From Actinomycetes bacterium (GTDB lineage Bacteria; Actinomycetota; Aquicultoria; SURF-47; JAUUWJ01), in NCBI GenBank assembly GCA_030589175.1, contig JAUUWJ010000059.1, positions 1 to 5,599 on the forward strand: 5,599 nt of DNA, read 5' to 3'. This document shows positions 3,949 through 5,599 of this stretch, piece by piece (within the stretch, counting starts at the first letter, position 1; the number at the start of each line of letters is the position of its first letter). Made by a program: the position numbers and the translations under genes. The notes below the pieces were generated by a model. The model did no database searches. It had not been told where the DNA came from and saw only the letters and a program-made list of their open reading frames with translations.

Positions 3949-5599
3949 TTGGAGTATGTAACACTTTACCGAAAGTACCGACCTAGGGTTTTTGCCAAAA
4001 TAATCGGCCAATATCATGTCACAAAGACATTAGTAAACGCTTTAAAAGCTAATAAGACTTCGCATGCCTATCTTTTTGCCGGTCCACGGGGCACCGGTAA
4101 GACCTCGACGGCAAAAGTTCTTGCCAAAGCGCTCAACTGTCAAAATAAAACTACCGACTCAATTGAGCCCTGTAATAGTTGTCTGAGCTGTGAAAATATT
4201 AATAAAAGTAGCAGTGTAGATGTTTTAGAAATTGATGCCGCTTCTAATAGAGGAATAGACGAGATAAGGAATCTGCGCGAGCGCGTTTATTTTACTCCTT
4301 CTCAAGGCACTAAAAAAGTCTTTATTATCGATGAAGTTCACATGCTTACCAAGGAAGCATTTAACGCTTTATTGAAAATGATAGAAGAGCCGCCGAACCA
4401 CGCTGTATTTATTTTGGCCACGACAGAAATTCACAAAGTTATTCCTACAATTGTCTCCCGCTGTCAGCGTTTTGACTTTAGGCGCATTCGCGTAACTGCC
4501 ATTGTAGCTTGCTTGAAAGAAATAGCTCACCAAGAAGAAATTTCTGTTGAAGAAAGTACGCTTGCGGTAATAGCACGTCAAGCCCAAGGTTCTGTTAGGG
4601 ATTCTATTGGATTACTGGATCAACTGGCTTCTTTTTCTGATAAAAAGATAACTCCGAAAGCTTTAAGCGAGGTTCTTAATCTGACTGAAAGCGAGATTCT
4701 ATTTGAACTTACTGATCTAATAGTAAAGAAAGATACGCTTAAGTGCCTAGAATTTATAGATTCTTTGATGGATAGAGGTTTTGATTTAAGGCAATTTACA
4801 TCGGAGATGATAGGCCATTTTCGCTCTATTGCTATAGCAATCACTACTGATAAACCGGCAGATATAATCCACACGACACCGGAAAATTTAAATCGTCTTA
4901 AAGACCAGGCGAAACGGTTTGAAGTTTTTGAAGCTCTAAAAGCTATTGATTTGCTAAGCGAGACTTATCGTCAGATGCGATATTCGGGCGATATAAGACT
5001 TTTGCTTGAGATTGCTTTAATCAGACTGACAAAGCTTGAAGCTGATATTAGCGTCGAAGGGCTTCTGTATCGTATCGAGGAGCTTGAAAAAAAGGTGGGG
5101 TCAAAGTCTAAGGCTGGGAAACCTTCGGCAAAAAATGAAGTGGAGCAAATACCTCCTCAGCCAAGTATTGATTTAAAGAAAAAAGAAACCGGCGAAAAAG
5201 AATCGGCGGATTGGGTGAAAAAAGAAAAACAGCAAGCAGTAAAGGTCGAAGTTGAAAAAGCCGGAGCCAAAAATCAGGAAAAAGAAAAGGAACGAGCGGC
5301 TCTTCAGGATAAAAAGAAAGACGACAAGTCTCGAGTTGGTGAAAAAAGCAAAATAAGGGAAAAACCTACTATGGATACAGCAAAATTGCGTCGAGCTTGG
5401 CCCATTGTGATGCAAAATATCAAAGAGGCTATCATACCTCTTTACTCGCTTATGCTCGAGTGGCATTTATCAAAAAAAGATTCCGTCATCTCTTTGGTTT
5501 TTAATAAAGGTGCAAATTTTCACTTGAAAGAAGTGTCTAAAGATTTTAATGTTGCTTTGGTGAAAAAAGCTATTAAAAGTGCAATAGGAAGCGAAGTTG
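3949..5599 (+). CDS. dnaX: DNA polymerase III subunit tau/gamma, 3'-truncated by window
   Basis: DnaX is the ATPase subunit of the clamp loader, which loads the sliding clamp on primed DNA. Its long form, tau, also links the loader to the polymerase and helicase. An uninterrupted frame of 550 codons begins MEYVTLYRKYRP and is still open at the window edge. Walker A GPRGTGKTS is at 45-53. Zinc ligands are Cys64, Cys75, Cys78 and Cys81. The conserved DAASNRGIDEIRNLRE is at 96-111. Walker B FIIDEVHML is at 125-133. Sensor 1 LATTE is at 156-160. The SRC arginine finger is Arg171. Sensor 2 GSVRDS is at 214-219. The collar domain ends near residue 383. A Lys/Glu-rich linker (about 384-474) leads to a tau C-terminal domain from about 477. 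The start is TTG 3949 with a good ribosome binding site. An in-phase slippery heptamer at the collar-linker junction may yield a gamma form. dnaX is often followed by a YbaB-like gene and recR, but that part is out of view. Confidence 0.95.
   Translation, partial: MEYVTLYRKYRPRVFAKIIGQYHVTKTLVNALKANKTSHAYLFAGPRGTGKTSTAKVLAKALNCQNKTTDSIEPCNSCLSCENINKSSSVDVLEIDAASNRGIDEIRNLRERVYFTPSQGTKKVFIIDEVHMLTKEAFNALLKMIEEPPNHAVFILATTEIHKVIPTIVSRCQRFDFRRIRVTAIVACLKEIAHQEEISVEESTLAVIARQAQGSVRDSIGLLDQLASFSDKKITPKALSEVLNLTESEILFELTDLIVKKDTLKCLEFIDSLMDRGFDLRQFTSEMIGHFRSIAIAITTDKPADIIHTTPENLNRLKDQAKRFEVFEALKAIDLLSETYRQMRYSGDIRLLLEIALIRLTKLEADISVEGLLYRIEELEKKVGSKSKAGKPSAKNEVEQIPPQPSIDLKKKETGEKESADWVKKEKQQAVKVEVEKAGAKNQEKEKERAALQDKKKDDKSRVGEKSKIREKPTMDTAKLRRAWPIVMQNIKEAIIPLYSLMLEWHLSKKDSVISLVFNKGANFHLKEVSKDFNVALVKKAIKSAIGSEV
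5088..5111 (+). promoter_or_regulatory. Candidate programmed -1 frameshift site in dnaX
   Basis: A AAA AAG (5088-5094) is in the correct phase, with frame-zero codons GAA AAA AAG for residues 380-382. Shifting back one base gives GGT GGG GTC AAA GTC and then the stop TAA at 5109-5111, so the product would be about 387 residues. E. coli dnaX uses the same heptamer to make gamma. An SD-like AGGAG lies at 5078-5082, but only 5 nt before the heptamer, closer than in E. coli. Downstream pairing is weak: GCTGGG (5113-5118) with TTCGGC (5124-5129), three of whose six pairs are G-U. The seven-A run could alternatively cause transcriptional slippage, as in Thermus. Confidence 0.5.

Noticed and set aside
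4369..5466. Three minus-strand open frames inside dnaX, including a Phe-rich one at 5173-5466
   Set aside because: They are antisense to dnaX. The Phe-rich composition simply mirrors the Lys-rich (AAA/AAG) linker of DnaX and is not evidence for a membrane protein.
5472..5478. In-phase A AAA AAA heptamer in the dnaX C-terminal domain as another programmed frameshift site
   Set aside because: A -1 shift here would stop after eight codons inside a folded domain, with no functional logic. It is better used as an estimate of how often such heptamers arise by chance.

Overview
The window is bacterial chromosomal DNA that looks AT-rich by eye. It carries four complete genes and one gene cut by the right edge. 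The proteins are housekeeping bacterial types: dihydrolipoamide dehydrogenase, octanoyltransferase, lipoyl synthase, acylphosphatase and DNA polymerase III tau/gamma. Three of the five genes start with GTG or TTG. I cannot assign the lineage from sequence alone. The intergenic DNA is full of small palindromic and 7-nt-periodic repeats, which suggests a genome rich in dispersed repeats.

Layout: positions 1-90 hold the 3' flank of an unseen upstream gene, a heptad repeat and a strong intrinsic terminator. lpdA (161-1534, +) follows. A 320-base spacer without a gene (1535-1854) then holds three successive hairpin repeats. lipB (1855-2544, +) and lipA (2498-3382, +) come next and overlap by 47 bases. 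A short acylphosphatase gene (3421-3696, -) converges on lipA. A 252-base divergent spacer carries a second heptad repeat. dnaX starts with TTG at 3949 (+) and runs off the end after about 550 codons.

Functional reading: lipB and lipA form the complete endogenous lipoate pathway, with octanoyl transfer from ACP followed by sulfur insertion. lpdA encodes the E3 enzyme that reoxidises the dihydrolipoyl arms those enzymes build. The region therefore serves a 2-oxoacid dehydrogenase complex and/or the glycine cleavage system, whose other subunits are not in view. acyP and dnaX are unrelated neighbours.

The window holds ordinary gene families and I see no new system in it. The best lead is in dnaX. 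At the end of the clamp-loader ATPase/collar part lies an in-phase A AAA AAG heptamer, the same slippery sequence used in E. coli dnaX, with a -1-frame stop five codons later. This predicts a short gamma-like form of about 387 residues beside full-length tau. Other leads are a matched pair of inverted 27-nt palindromes on either side of lpdA, and the hairpin cluster between lpdA and lipB.
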